This document shows, one piece after another, positions 15,628 to 23,439 of a stretch of DNA of 32,951 nt. Numbering within the stretch: position 1 is the first letter of the stretch; every line of letters begins with the position of its first letter. The DNA is from an uncultured Acidimicrobiaceae bacterium (GTDB taxonomy: Bacteria > Actinomycetota > Acidimicrobiia > Acidimicrobiales > Ilumatobacteraceae): contig CAIXIJ010000119.1 of assembly GCA_903919455.1 (NCBI GenBank), positions 1-32,951 on the forward strand, written 5' to 3'. Below the pieces are notes generated by a model. The model saw nothing but the letters and a program-made list of their open reading frames with translations. It searched no databases and was not told the origin of the DNA. The position numbers were made by a program, and so were the translations under genes.

Positions 15628-16419
15628 ATGACTTCGTATCGGCTGGCAGTGGTGGGTGGCGGCAACATGGGCGCCGCCCTCGTGGGTGGTCTGTTGAAGG
15701 GCGACTGGAATGCCGCCGAACTGGTGATCGTGGAGGTCCTGCCGGCGCGCGCTGCGCAGTTGGCCGAGATGTTCCCCGGGGTGGCCGTGGTGGCCGAGAC
15801 ACCGTCGTGCGAAGCGGCCCTGATTGCCGTGAAGCCCTACGACGTGGCCACGGCCTGCTCGGCCGCGGCTCGGGCGGGCGCTCGCCGACTGCTGAGCATT
15901 GCTGCCGGCATCTCCGTGGCGGCCCTGCAGGATGCTGCCGGCCCCGACGTGGTGGTGGTGCGTTCGATGCCGAACACCCCCGCACTGGTGGGCGAAGGTG
16001 CCGCAGCCATGTGCGGCGGAACCACCGCCGAGGAAGACGACCTCGCCTGGGCAGAGGGCATCCTGGGTTCCGTGGGCATCGTGGTGCGCGTGCCCGAGAG
16101 TCAACTTGATGCGGTCACCGGGCTGGCCGGCAGCGGCCCTGCCTACCTGTTCCTGGTGGCGGAGGCGCTCACCGAAGCGGGTGTGCTGGCCGGTTTGAGC
16201 AGGCAGAACGCCGAGCAACTGGTGCAGCAACTGTTCGTCGGTTCAGCGAAGTTGCTGGCAGAGCAGGGCAACCCGGCTCAGCTGCGGGCCAACGTCACAT
16301 CACCTGGCGGCACCACTGCAGCGGGGCTTCGTGCCCTCGAAGAGCATGGTGTGCGGTCGGCATTCCTGGAAGCAGTGATGGCCGCCACGGCCCGCGGTAA
16401 CGAACTCGGCAAGCGCTGA
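15628..16419 (+). CDS. proC: Pyrroline-5-carboxylate reductase
   Basis: The 263-residue protein has the N-terminal dinucleotide site VVGGGNMGAALVGGLL, the loop VRSMPNTPALVGEGAAAM, and the dimerisation/active-site helices VTGLAGSGPAYLFLVAEALTEAG and VTSPGGTTAAGLRALEE. The length is normal for the family. It reduces 1-pyrroline-5-carboxylate to proline with NAD(P)H in the cytoplasm. It appears to be a single-gene unit, preceded by the hairpin at 15560-15602 and with its own leaderless promoter. The other proline genes are not in the window. Confidence 0.95.
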   Translation: MTSYRLAVVGGGNMGAALVGGLLKGDWNAAELVIVEVLPARAAQLAEMFPGVAVVAETPSCEAALIAVKPYDVATACSAAARAGARRLLSIAAGISVAALQDAAGPDVVVVRSMPNTPALVGEGAAAMCGGTTAEEDDLAWAEGILGSVGIVVRVPESQLDAVTGLAGSGPAYLFLVAEALTEAGVLAGLSRQNAEQLVQQLFVGSAKLLAEQGNPAQLRANVTSPGGTTAAGLRALEEHGVRSAFLEAVMAATARGNELGKR

Positions 16420-16491
16420 GCATCGATTCGTCGGTTTTCAGGGTTCAGTTTTTTCTTGCTGTGACTCTTTTCTCATGGCCGAATCTGTGTC

Positions 16492-16617
16492 TAACCTTCG
16501 CGCGGGTCGCAAGACCACCGGTAGAGCAATCGACCGGATGTCGCGCTCCCCTCGGGGGGCTGCGCCGAAGAGGGTTGGTGCCATCGGGGGGTTGGCATCG
16601 GCCCTTTTCGTTTTTTC
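16492..16617 (+). ncRNA. Candidate structured small RNA between proC and the SAM hydroxide adenosyltransferase gene
   Basis: A TAACCT hexamer (16492-16497) precedes about 115 bases that fold into several short hairpins: GGTC-GCAA-GACC, CCGGT-10 nt-ACCGG, and a CCCC/GGGG-type hairpin. They end in a stem followed by a T-rich run (16604-16616). The sequence upstream (16447-16475) is strikingly T-rich for this genome. No known riboswitch or small RNA consensus was recognised. The competing reading is a 66-residue ORF (16475-16675) of low complexity, which would have to be read through the terminator. The downstream gene has its own -10. Evidence is structural only. Confidence 0.3.
16577..16616 (+). 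terminator. Hairpin with T-tract, intrinsic terminator
   Basis: GGTGCCA (16577-16583) pairs with TGGCATC (16593-16599) over seven bases, one a G-T wobble, with a 9-nt loop. GGCCC and then TTTTCGTTTTTT follow. It is the only hairpin with a real T-tract that I see in the window, and it lies between proC and the next gene. Confidence 0.5.
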
Positions 16618-16681
16618 CGGCAATGCTGCGGGCGGTCCGGGCACGGTGGCAGTGGCGGCGGCACGGGTAGGTTGACCGTTC

Positions 16682-17560
16682 ATGGGCCGCAGGTTCGACA
16701 CCATCTCCTTCCTCAGCGACCTTGGCGTGGTCGACGAATCGGTCGGCCTCGTGCGAGTGATCGTGCGCGACCTTGCGCCACACGCTGTGGTGGTGGACCT
16801 CACCCATCAGGTGCCGGTCTACGACGTGCGTGCCGGCAGCTTGGCCCTGGCCCGAGCCATCGGTTACGTGCCCTCGGGCGTGGTGCTGGCGTCGGTGGAT
16901 GCCGGCCCGGAGTTCGACCGTGGTTTCGTGGCCATCGAGGTGGCATCCGGTGAAGGCATTCTGATCGGGCCCGACAACGGGCTGCTGGCTCCCGCCGTTG
17001 CCATGGCTGGCGGCGCTGAGCGAGCCATTGCGCTCACGAACGAGGACTACCACCTGGCCAGCGCAGGTGGGCCCTTCGCCACCCGCGACGTGCTGGCTCC
17101 AGTGGCCGCGCACCTCTGCAACGGCGTCGACCTCTCTGAGTTCGGCGACGAGGTGGACACCAGCCTGCTGCTGCCGGGCGTGGTGCCGCTGCCGCGTGAC
17201 GCAAATGGTGGTGGCGTGCATGCCGATGTCCTGTGGGTGAACCACGTGGGCAACTGCCAACTCAATGTTGGCGCCGACGATCTCGGGGCGTGGGGCGGCC
17301 AGGAGGGCACTCGGCTACTGGTTGCAGCCGGCGAGATCACCCGAGTTGCTGAGCGCGTGGCACATGCCGGCCGGTTGGGTACCGGGTCGGTGGGTTTGGT
17401 GCTGGACCCTTTTGGCATGTTGACCTTGGTGCTCGACCGGCGCTCCGCCGCCGAGGAGTTGCAGTTGGCTGCGGGCGACCAGGTACTGCTCACTCCGTTG
17501 GCCGACGGCGATCGCGGCTCAGGTGCCACCAGCCCGGTCACCCTGCGTCCGCACCGGTAA
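16682..17560 (+). CDS. SAM hydroxide adenosyltransferase (DUF62 family)
   Basis: The 292-residue protein shows the family pattern. An N-terminal ISFLSDLGVVDESVGLVR stands for the usual LTDFG..D..VG motif, with VVDLTHQVPVYDV, GVVLASVDAGPEF and LIGPDNGLLAPA following. The C-terminal beta-domain has VLWVNHVGNCQLNV. These enzymes split S-adenosylmethionine to adenosine and methionine using water; relatives are the fluorinase and chlorinase, which have a special loop I cannot see here. ATG 16682 is preceded by TAGGTT (16668-16673) 8 nt upstream. Its stop codon TAA is part of the -10 element of the next small gene. Confidence 0.88.
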   Translation: MGRRFDTISFLSDLGVVDESVGLVRVIVRDLAPHAVVVDLTHQVPVYDVRAGSLALARAIGYVPSGVVLASVDAGPEFDRGFVAIEVASGEGILIGPDNGLLAPAVAMAGGAERAIALTNEDYHLASAGGPFATRDVLAPVAAHLCNGVDLSEFGDEVDTSLLLPGVVPLPRDANGGGVHADVLWVNHVGNCQLNVGADDLGAWGGQEGTRLLVAAGEITRVAERVAHAGRLGTGSVGLVLDPFGMLTLVLDRRSAAEELQLAAGDQVLLTPLADGDRGSGATSPVTLRPHR

Positions 17561-17569
17561 TCTGACGTC
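17558..17569 (+). promoter_or_regulatory. -10 hexamer TAATCT for the 27-residue membrane protein
   Basis: TAATCT (17558-17563) is followed by GACGTC and ATG 17570. It overlaps the stop codon of the preceding gene. The match to the -10 consensus and the 6-nt spacing are among the best in the window. Confidence 0.6.
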
Positions 17570-17653
17570 ATGCGCCCCGCTACCACCTTGACCCTTGGCC
17601 TGCTTCTGGCGATCATCCTCGTGGCGGGGATCGTGTCGCTGCTGCGCATGTGA
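17570..17653 (+). CDS. 27-residue single-pass membrane miniprotein
   Basis: ATG 17570 to TGA 17651-17653 encodes MRPATTLTLGLLLAIILVAG, then IVSLLRM. After a short Arg/Thr N-terminus nearly all of it is one hydrophobic helix ending in a positive charge. It is too short for normal gene finding, but a near-consensus leaderless promoter (TAATCT, 6 nt) sits directly in front. The use of GC-rich third positions (CTG, GCC, ATC, GTG) is like that of the real genes. It may act on a membrane protein or be a small membrane effector; no function can be assigned. The next gene begins 70 bp downstream behind its own TAACAT hexamer. Confidence 0.6.
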   Translation: MRPATTLTLGLLLAIILVAGIVSLLRM

Positions 17654-17722
17654 CCGTGCACGCGCGATGGCCCGGTGACCGATGAGTAACATCGGTTCCA
17701 ACGGCATTGGGGGGCCGCACAG

Positions 17723-19216
17723 GTGAATCTCGCACGCATCATCGACTCGCATCCAGACGACCTAGTCGCCATCATCAGCCGCAGTCGTCCCACCACCTAC
17801 GGCACCCTGCGCGATCAGGTGGCTCACCTGCGCGGTGGTTTGGCCCGTCTCGGTGTGCAGTCGGGTGACCGTGTGGCCCTGCTGTGCAGCAACGGTCGGT
17901 ACTTCGTCGATTTCTACCTTGCGGCGCTCGGACTCGGTGCCGTCACTGTGCCGCTGAACCCGTCCAGTCCGGGTCCGGAGATCGAACGCGAAGTGGCCAC
18001 CGTTGGCGCCAAGGTCGTGGTGGTGGAACCTCTCGCTGCTCACGCCTGGAGCCAGGTGGATCGGGCTGCGGTGCCGACCGTCAGCCATGTGGTGGCCACC
18101 GAGGCCAACACCGTGGCCGCTGCCGACGTGGTGTTCGACCAACTGCTCACCGACGCACCCTTGGCGGCGGTGGATGTGGAACCGGATCACCTCGCCGCGC
18201 TCATCTTCACCAGTGGCACTGCCGGTTCGCCGCGCGCGGCGATGCTGTCGCACGGCAACCTGATGTCGAACATCGAGCAGGCGGCATCCGATGTGGACGG
18301 CGTTCGCCAGGGCGACGTGGTGTACGGCGTGCTGCCGATGTTCCACATCTTCGGGCTCAACGTGGTGCTCGGTCTGTCGCTGTACCGCGGTGCCACCACG
18401 GTGCTGGTGCAGCGTTTCGATCCCTCCACCGCACTCGACACCATTCGCGAGCGCAACGTGACTGTCATCCCCGGGGCGCCACCGCTCTGGTTGGCGTTCA
18501 GCCACTTCGACGGAGCTCCGGTCGACAGCTTCGCTGGCGTGCGCTTGGCGCTCACAGGTGCGGCCAAGATGCCCGAGGAAGCCATGCGGCGGTTGCAGAC
18601 CAAGTTCGGGCTCACGCTGATGGAGGGGTATGGCCTCACTGAGGCAGCGCCCGTCGTCACGTCGTCGGCCGGTATCCCCCAGCGCGTGGGGTCGGTGGGC
18701 AAGGTGCTCGACGGCATCGAAGTTCGCTTGGTCGACGACCACGGCGACGATGCGCTGCGCGGCGACGCCGGTGAGATCTGGGTGAAGGGCCCGAATGTCT
18801 TCCTCGGGTATCTCCACGAACCGGAGGCCACCCACAAGGTGCTCACGGCCGATGGGTGGCTGCGCACCGGCGACATTGCCGTGACCGACGACGACGGCTA
18901 CCTGTACCTGGTGGATCGGGTGAAGGACCTCATCATCGTCAGCGGGTTCAACGTGTACCCGGCCGAGGTGGAAGAGGTGCTGATGGAGCACCCCGCAGTG
19001 CGCGAGGTGGGCGTCGTGGGCGTGCCGCACCCGCACACCGGTGAGGCCGTGAAGGCGTTCGTGGTGCTCGAGGCGGGGGCTGCCGCGCACGAGGACACCC
19101 TGGTGAGTTGGTGTCTCGACCATCTGGCTCGTTACAAGTGCCCGAGCAAGATCTTGTTCGTCGATGAACTGCCGCGCAACGTGAGCGGCAAGCTCTTGCG
19201 TCGCAGCCTCATCTGA
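17723..19216 (+). CDS. AMP-forming acyl-CoA synthetase/ligase
   Basis: The 497-residue ANL-superfamily enzyme would activate a carboxylic acid with ATP and load it on CoA. It has the P-loop [13 protein letters not shown] (163-175), [45 protein letters not shown], and catalytic Lys490 in SGKLLRRSL. The P-loop has Arg-Ala where most members have Lys-Gly, a mild change. The substrate is probably a medium or long-chain fatty acid or related acid, by overall similarity to class I ligases. GTG 17723 has a G-rich stretch (GGGGGG, about 8 nt before) as ribosome site and TAACAT at 17686-17691 as a possible -10. It converges on the small minus-strand gene 10 bp beyond. Confidence 0.88.
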   Translation: MNLARIIDSHPDDLVAIISRSRPTTYGTLRDQVAHLRGGLARLGVQSGDRVALLCSNGRYFVDFYLAALGLGAVTVPLNPSSPGPEIEREVATVGAKVVVVEPLAAHAWSQVDRAAVPTVSHVVATEANTVAAADVVFDQLLTDAPLAAVDVEPDHLAALIFTSGTAGSPRAAMLSHGNLMSNIEQAASDVDGVRQGDVVYGVLPMFHIFGLNVVLGLSLYRGATTVLVQRFDPSTALDTIRERNVTVIPGAPPLWLAFSHFDGAPVDSFAGVRLALTGAAKMPEEAMRRLQTKFGLTLMEGYGLTEAAPVVTSSAGIPQRVGSVGKVLDGIEVRLVDDHGDDALRGDAGEIWVKGPNVFLGYLHEPEATHKVLTADGWLRTGDIAVTDDDGYLYLVDRVKDLIIVSGFNVYPAEVEEVLMEHPAVREVGVVGVPHPHTGEAVKAFVVLEAGAAAHEDTLVSWCLDHLARYKCPSKILFVDELPRNVSGKLLRRSLI

Positions 19217-19226
19217 CCGGGCTCTG

Positions 19227-19604
19227 TCAGGGCGCTGTGACGCGGAAGTAGATCTCGCCCTGGTCGATGCCGAGCGGCATCCCGACCGGTAACTGCTCGG
19301 CGGCGCGAGCCAGGCCAACGGCTTCGGTGATGAGCCATTCGTCGTCGCGTTCGTTGGCCCACCAACCCTGGCGGGTGAACCCGTCGCGCAGCGCCGATAC
19401 GTACTCGGTGAACGACATGTCGAGTTCGGTGACGGTGAAGCCCGTGGTGGCCTGGGCGCTGACCAGGCCGGCCATTGAGCTACCGCAGCCGCAGGCCGGG
19501 TCGGCACAGACGTGCATGGGCATGGTGACGAGTTCGCCCTCCAGGGCAAAGCAGAAGTCGTCGGGGCCGGATGGTTCCGGGTGGCGGGCGGTGAAGACCT
19601 TCAT
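19227..19604 (-). CDS. Conserved actinobacterial protein with a Cys-rich N-terminal motif
   Basis: The 125-residue protein begins MKVFTARHPEPSGPDDFCFA and then EGELVTMPMHVC, with cysteines at 18, 33, 38 and 40 (CADPACGC) that could hold a metal. A hydrophobic/alanine stretch follows, then TVTELDMSFTEYVSALRDG and the WW-containing segment WWANERDDEWLITEA. This layout matches a family of small actinobacterial proteins of unknown function that I recognise by pattern only. GAGGAG lies 9 nt before ATG 19604, so this is one of the genes with a clear ribosome-binding site. It converges on the acyl-CoA synthetase gene. Confidence 0.75.
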   Translation of the reverse strand: MKVFTARHPEPSGPDDFCFALEGELVTMPMHVCADPACGCGSSMAGLVSAQATTGFTVTELDMSFTEYVSALRDGFTRQGWWANERDDEWLITEAVGLARAAEQLPVGMPLGIDQGEIYFRVTAP

Positions 19605-19723
19605 CGCAGCGGGCTCCTCGAGGTGTGTGGCAGTGCGGGCGAAACGCCGATGGTCGGACGCCGGCGGCGGCGCCCTCGCACAGGTCTACGCCAGGGGTGC
19701 GACAGGGTTTCGGGAGGTGCTGG

Positions 19724-20461
19724 TCAGGCGACCGAACGCAACTCGACCGCAGCGTTGCTGCGCCGCGGTGGCGCCGACGCCACCAGGAAGCCGATGAAGA
19801 GAATGACGATGCCCAGGAGCAGGGTGACCGCAAAGGCGCGATCCTTGCCGAGCCGGCCGGCCAGCGTGCCACTAGCGCTGAGCACGATCGTGCCCACGGC
19901 GATCAGTAGGTTGCCGAGCACCAAACGGCGCGGTGCCGCCACGACGCGCTGGCCACCGAGCGACGGGTTGCGACCACGCCACACCCGCCAGGCGCTCCAG
20001 ATGGCCCCCACGATGATCACCAGGGCTGCGACGCCGGAGCCAACGGCTGCGAGCACCCGCGGCGCCACGCCGAATACGTCCTGGCCGGTGGGGAACTCGG
20101 TGGAAATGATGGCGGCCTGTGTGGGCGCGAAGCCCACCACGCCCACGGTGAGCCCACTGAGGAACACCAGCCACCAGCGAACACGGTTCCCGACTTGGTC
20201 CCCGGCCAACAGATACACGGTGCCGAGCGCCAGCCACGGCACGTTCAACACGGCACCCGCCGTGTAGAAGACGCGAAAGGCGCCCAGGCTCCAGCCCGAG
20301 CTCTCAGCCCACCACAGGGCGAGGGAACCCACGGCGAACAAGGCGAGTGACACCGTCCAGGCGAGTTCGTGTGGCCGACGGCGTCGGAGCCAACGGTCGA
20401 GCGTGCTCAACGCGAACGCAAGCGCAACCAGCGTGGCTGCGGCGGCGAGAGCGGCATTCAT
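19724..20461 (-). CDS. Polytopic membrane protein of unknown function
   Basis: The 245-residue protein has about seven hydrophobic segments: residues 3-19, 34-50, 64-84, 93-112, 133-155, 181-197 and 210-228 (approximate). Basic residues cluster in cytoplasmic loops (RWLRRRRPHE near 23-32). No catalytic motif is recognised. ATG 20461 is chosen because TAACCT (20474-20469) lies exactly 7 nt upstream; the frame extends to 20731 but that part is antisense to rex. It is divergent from rex with about 110 bp between start codons, so Rex bound at 20533-20548 could also touch its promoter. Confidence 0.75.
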   Translation of the reverse strand: MNAALAAAATLVALAFALSTLDRWLRRRRPHELAWTVSLALFAVGSLALWWAESSGWSLGAFRVFYTAGAVLNVPWLALGTVYLLAGDQVGNRVRWWLVFLSGLTVGVVGFAPTQAAIISTEFPTGQDVFGVAPRVLAAVGSGVAALVIIVGAIWSAWRVWRGRNPSLGGQRVVAAPRRLVLGNLLIAVGTIVLSASGTLAGRLGKDRAFAVTLLLGIVILFIGFLVASAPPRRSNAAVELRSVA

Positions 20462-20532
20462 GTGCCGAAGGTTAGGTGGCGGGCGTGTCGGATGGCACGC
20501 CCCCTCACACCAAACTCCCACCCGCCTGGCTT

Positions 20533-20548
20533 TGTGAATGTGTGCACG
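20533..20548. promoter_or_regulatory. Probable Rex operator upstream of rex
   Basis: TGTGAATGTGTGCACG matches the known Rex pattern TGTGAA-N4-TTCACA: the first half is perfect, the second 4 of 6. It ends 6 bp before TAACGT (20555-20560), the likely -10 of rex, so bound Rex would block polymerase. Streptomyces Rex controls its own rex-hemACD operon in the same way. Confidence 0.6.
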
Positions 20549-20570
20549 AGTGCCTAACGTTTCCAACGGT

Positions 20571-21263
20571 ATGGCCCCCGACCGCAACCGTCGCCGCATC
20601 CCTGATGCCACCGTGTCGCGTCTGCCCGTGTACCTGCGCATCCTCAGCGAGCAGGCCGAAGCGGGCGTGGACAACATCTCGTCGGAGGGTTTGGCCGAGT
20701 TGGCCGGGGTGAACGCCGCCAAGGTGCGCAAGGACCTCAGCTACCTCGGCAGCTACGGCACTCGCGGCGTGGGCTATGAGGTGGCGTACCTCGTGTACCA
20801 GATCCGCCGCGAACTGGGTCTCACTCACGACTGGCCTGTGGTCATCGTGGGCGCCGGCAACCTCGGGCAGGCACTGGCGGGCTACGGCGGCTTCGGCGAG
20901 CGCGGTTTCCCGGTAGCGGGCATCGTGGATATCGACGACACCAAGGTCGGCACGGTGCTGGGTGGCACCCGTGTTCGCCACATCGACGAACTTCCCCAGA
21001 TCGTGCTCACCCGTCGGGTGAACATCGGCGTCATCGCCACGCCTGGTGGGGCAGCGCAAGATGCCGCCGACCGCTTGGTGAAGGCCGGGGTCACCAGCAT
21101 CTTGAACTTCGCCCCGGTGGTGCTGTCGGTGCCCCGCGCCATCGAGGTGCGCAAGGTCGACCTCGCCGTGGAACTGCAGATCCTCAGTTACCACGAGCAA
21201 CGCCGTGCTGGCGGTGCGATTCATGCCGTGCAAAGTGGCACCGGCCGATCGGCAACGGCGTAG
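20571..21263 (+). CDS. rex: Redox-sensing transcriptional repressor Rex
   Basis: The 230-residue protein has an N-terminal winged helix (about 17-70: VSRLPVYLRIL, then ELAGVNAAKVRKDLSYLGSY) and a Rossmann domain with VVIVGAGNLGQAL (90-102) and VDIDDTKVG. Rex binds NAD+ and DNA, and releases DNA when NADH rises, turning on respiratory genes. ATG 20571 is used because an upstream in-frame ATG at 20538 lies inside the operator and before the -10 (TAACGT, 20555-20560). It heads rex-hemA-hemC-hemD, with 12 bp to hemA. A TAGGGT at its stop codon could be a secondary hemA promoter. Confidence 0.95.
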   Translation: MAPDRNRRRIPDATVSRLPVYLRILSEQAEAGVDNISSEGLAELAGVNAAKVRKDLSYLGSYGTRGVGYEVAYLVYQIRRELGLTHDWPVVIVGAGNLGQALAGYGGFGERGFPVAGIVDIDDTKVGTVLGGTRVRHIDELPQIVLTRRVNIGVIATPGGAAQDAADRLVKAGVTSILNFAPVVLSVPRAIEVRKVDLAVELQILSYHEQRRAGGAIHAVQSGTGRSATA

Positions 21264-21275
21264 GGTGGTGGCTGC

Positions 21276-22532
21276 ATGAGCATCGTGGTCATCGGGGTGA
21301 ACCATCACACCGGCCCCATTTCCCTGCTCGAACGCGTGTCCATCTCGCACGACGGTCTCAGCAAGGTCATCAACGGGCTCGTTGGCCGCGCCAACATTCG
21401 TGAGGCGGCGGTGCTCAGCACCTGCAACCGCACCGAGGTCTATGCGGTGGCCGAGCGGTTCCATGGTGCCTACGCCGACATTCGCGACTTCTTCTGTGAA
21501 CTCGGTGGGCTCCAGCCCGACGAGTTGCACCCGCACCTCTACAGCCAGCACGACGATGCTGCGGTGGCGCACCTGTTCGAGGTGGCCTCTGGTCTGGACA
21601 GCGCCGTTCTTGGTGAGAGCGAGATCCTTGGTCAGGTCCGCGGCGCGTGGGAAACCGCGCAGGCCGAAGGCGGGGCTCGCGCCACCCTGAACCTGCTGTT
21701 CCGCCATGCGATCGAGACCGGCAAGCGGGCCCGCACCGAGACTGGCATCGGCAAGCACACCACGTCCGTCAGCCATGCTGCGGTCGATATGGCCCACGAA
21801 CACTTGGGCTCGCTCGCTGGTCGCAAGGTGCTCGTCGTCGGTGCCGGCGAGATGGGTGAAGGTATTGCGGTGGCGTTGGTTGGTGCCGGTGCCACCGACA
21901 TCACCGTCACGAACCGCACCGAGATGCGCGCCGAACATCTGGCACAGCGCGTCAGTGGCCGCATCGTGCCGTTCGCTCAACTCGGGCAGGCACTTGCCGA
22001 CTGCGATGTGTTGCTGACGTGCAGTGGTGCGGGCACCGTGGTGGACCACGAACTGGTGGTGGCCGCTCGCGGCGCCCACAGCGAGCCGCTGCTGGTGGTC
22101 GACATCGCGGTGCCGCGCAACGTGGCTGCCGATGTGGAGCACGCCCCGAACGTGACGCTGCTGAACCTCGATCACCTTCGCGACTGGGCTGCCCGAGGGC
22201 TGGAGAAGCGCCAGGCCGAGGCCGATCGCGTGCGTTCGATCGTGGGTGAGGAAGTGGAGCGGTTCGCGATGGAGGCCACTGCTCGTCAGGCGGCACCGCT
22301 GGTGGCTCAGCTGCACGAGAAGGCCGACACTGTGCGTCAGGCCGAGCTCGAGCGATTCCACAATCGCCTTGCATCGCTCGACCCGGCGCAGCGTGATGCC
22401 GTCGAGGCGCTTACCAAGGGCATCGTCGCCAAGCTGCTGCACCATGCATCGGTGCGCTTGAAGGACGACGCCGGCACTCCGCAGGGCGAGCGAAACTCGG
22501 CTGCAGTGCGCGAGCTGTTCGACCTCGGCTGA
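21276..22532 (+). CDS. hemA: Glutamyl-tRNA reductase
   Basis: The 418-residue enzyme reduces glutamyl-tRNA to glutamate-1-semialdehyde with NADPH, the first committed step of C5-pathway tetrapyrrole synthesis. VIGVNHHTGP (5-14) and the nucleophile Cys50 in LSTCNRTEVYAV are conserved. GESEILGQVRGAWE, the GKRARTETGIGKHTTSVSHAA region, the NADPH site VLVVGAGEMGEG and a C-terminal dimerisation helix domain are also present. TAGGGT lies 9 nt before ATG 21276, overlapping the rex stop, so it may be transcribed alone as well as from the rex promoter. Its product goes to HemL, encoded at the far right of the window. Confidence 0.97.
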   Translation: MSIVVIGVNHHTGPISLLERVSISHDGLSKVINGLVGRANIREAAVLSTCNRTEVYAVAERFHGAYADIRDFFCELGGLQPDELHPHLYSQHDDAAVAHLFEVASGLDSAVLGESEILGQVRGAWETAQAEGGARATLNLLFRHAIETGKRARTETGIGKHTTSVSHAAVDMAHEHLGSLAGRKVLVVGAGEMGEGIAVALVGAGATDITVTNRTEMRAEHLAQRVSGRIVPFAQLGQALADCDVLLTCSGAGTVVDHELVVAARGAHSEPLLVVDIAVPRNVAADVEHAPNVTLLNLDHLRDWAARGLEKRQAEADRVRSIVGEEVERFAMEATARQAAPLVAQLHEKADTVRQAELERFHNRLASLDPAQRDAVEALTKGIVAKLLHHASVRLKDDAGTPQGERNSAAVRELFDLG

Positions 22533-22540
22533 CGCCAGCG

Positions 22541-23434
22541 ATGAACGCCCCCACCGTGAGTTCGTTGCGTCTGGCGACGCGCTCCAGCGCGCAAGCCACT
22601 GCGCAGGCACAGGCTGTGGCCGACGCGTTGATGGTGGCCCACGACGGTCTGCAGGTGCAGCTGGTGTTCGTGGAGACATTGGGCGATCAGCGCCTCGATG
22701 TGCCGCTGCACACCATTGGTGGCCAGGGGGTGTTCGTGAAGGAGGTGCAGCGGGCGGTGCTGCATGGGCACGCCGACATTGCGGTGCACAGCGCGAAGGA
22801 CTTGCCGTCGGTGACCGGTGAAGGATTGCAGTTGGCTGCCTTCACCGAGCGTCGTGATGCTCGTGATGCGTTGGTGGGCCGTTCGCTGGCCGAACTGCCC
22901 GATGGCGCCACCGTGGCCACGGGTTCGGTGCGCCGCCGGGCGCAACTGCAGGCGGTGCGGCCCGACCTTCAGTTCGTGGAACTACGGGGCAACATCGCCA
23001 CCCGGTTGTCGAAGCTGCCCGATGGTGGGTCGCTGGTCATGGCCGTGGCTGCCATGCAGATTCTCGGGCTCACGGACCGCATCGCTGAAACGCTGCCGCT
23101 GGAGGGCTTCGTGCCGGCTCCCGGCCAGGGGTGTGTGGCTGTGGAGTGCCGAGTCAACGATGCCGCAACTGCAGCATTGCTGGGTGCGGTCGACCATGGG
23201 GTAACCCGCGCCGACGTGGAGGCCGAGCGGGCATTCTTGGCCGAACTCGGCACGGGTTGTTCGCTGCCGGTCGCGGCTCATGCCCACGGCGGTCGTCTCG
23301 ATGGGTTTCTGGCCGACCCCACCTCCGGGCGTCATGTGTCGCGGTCTGTGGACCTGCCTGAGGTCGGCGACGCTCGTCGTGCGATGGCTGCATCGTTGGC
23401 GGCTGCGCTTCGTTCCGAACTCGAGGCGGGCTGA
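22541..23434 (+). CDS. hemC: Hydroxymethylbilane synthase (porphobilinogen deaminase)
   Basis: The 297-residue protein joins four porphobilinogens into hydroxymethylbilane. The dipyrromethane cofactor cysteine is Cys240 in ELGTGCSLPVAA. Other conserved parts are LRLATRSSAQATAQAQ (9-24), HTIGGQGVFVKEVQ (57-70), AVHSAKDLPS (81-90), TGSVRRRAQL and APGQGCVAVE (193-201). The start is 8 bp after the hemA stop; ATG 22541 is without a clear ribosome site, so coupling to hemA translation is likely. An operon with rex, hemA and hemD. Confidence 0.96.
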   Translation: MNAPTVSSLRLATRSSAQATAQAQAVADALMVAHDGLQVQLVFVETLGDQRLDVPLHTIGGQGVFVKEVQRAVLHGHADIAVHSAKDLPSVTGEGLQLAAFTERRDARDALVGRSLAELPDGATVATGSVRRRAQLQAVRPDLQFVELRGNIATRLSKLPDGGSLVMAVAAMQILGLTDRIAETLPLEGFVPAPGQGCVAVECRVNDAATAALLGAVDHGVTRADVEAERAFLAELGTGCSLPVAAHAHGGRLDGFLADPTSGRHVSRSVDLPEVGDARRAMAASLAAALRSELEAG

Positions 23435-23439
23435 CCATC

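Noticed and set aside
16475-16675. 66-residue small protein between proC and the SAM enzyme
   Set aside because: It lacks a TANNNT or ribosome site at the right distance and runs through an intrinsic terminator; composition is not like the other genes. Kept only as the alternative to the small RNA.
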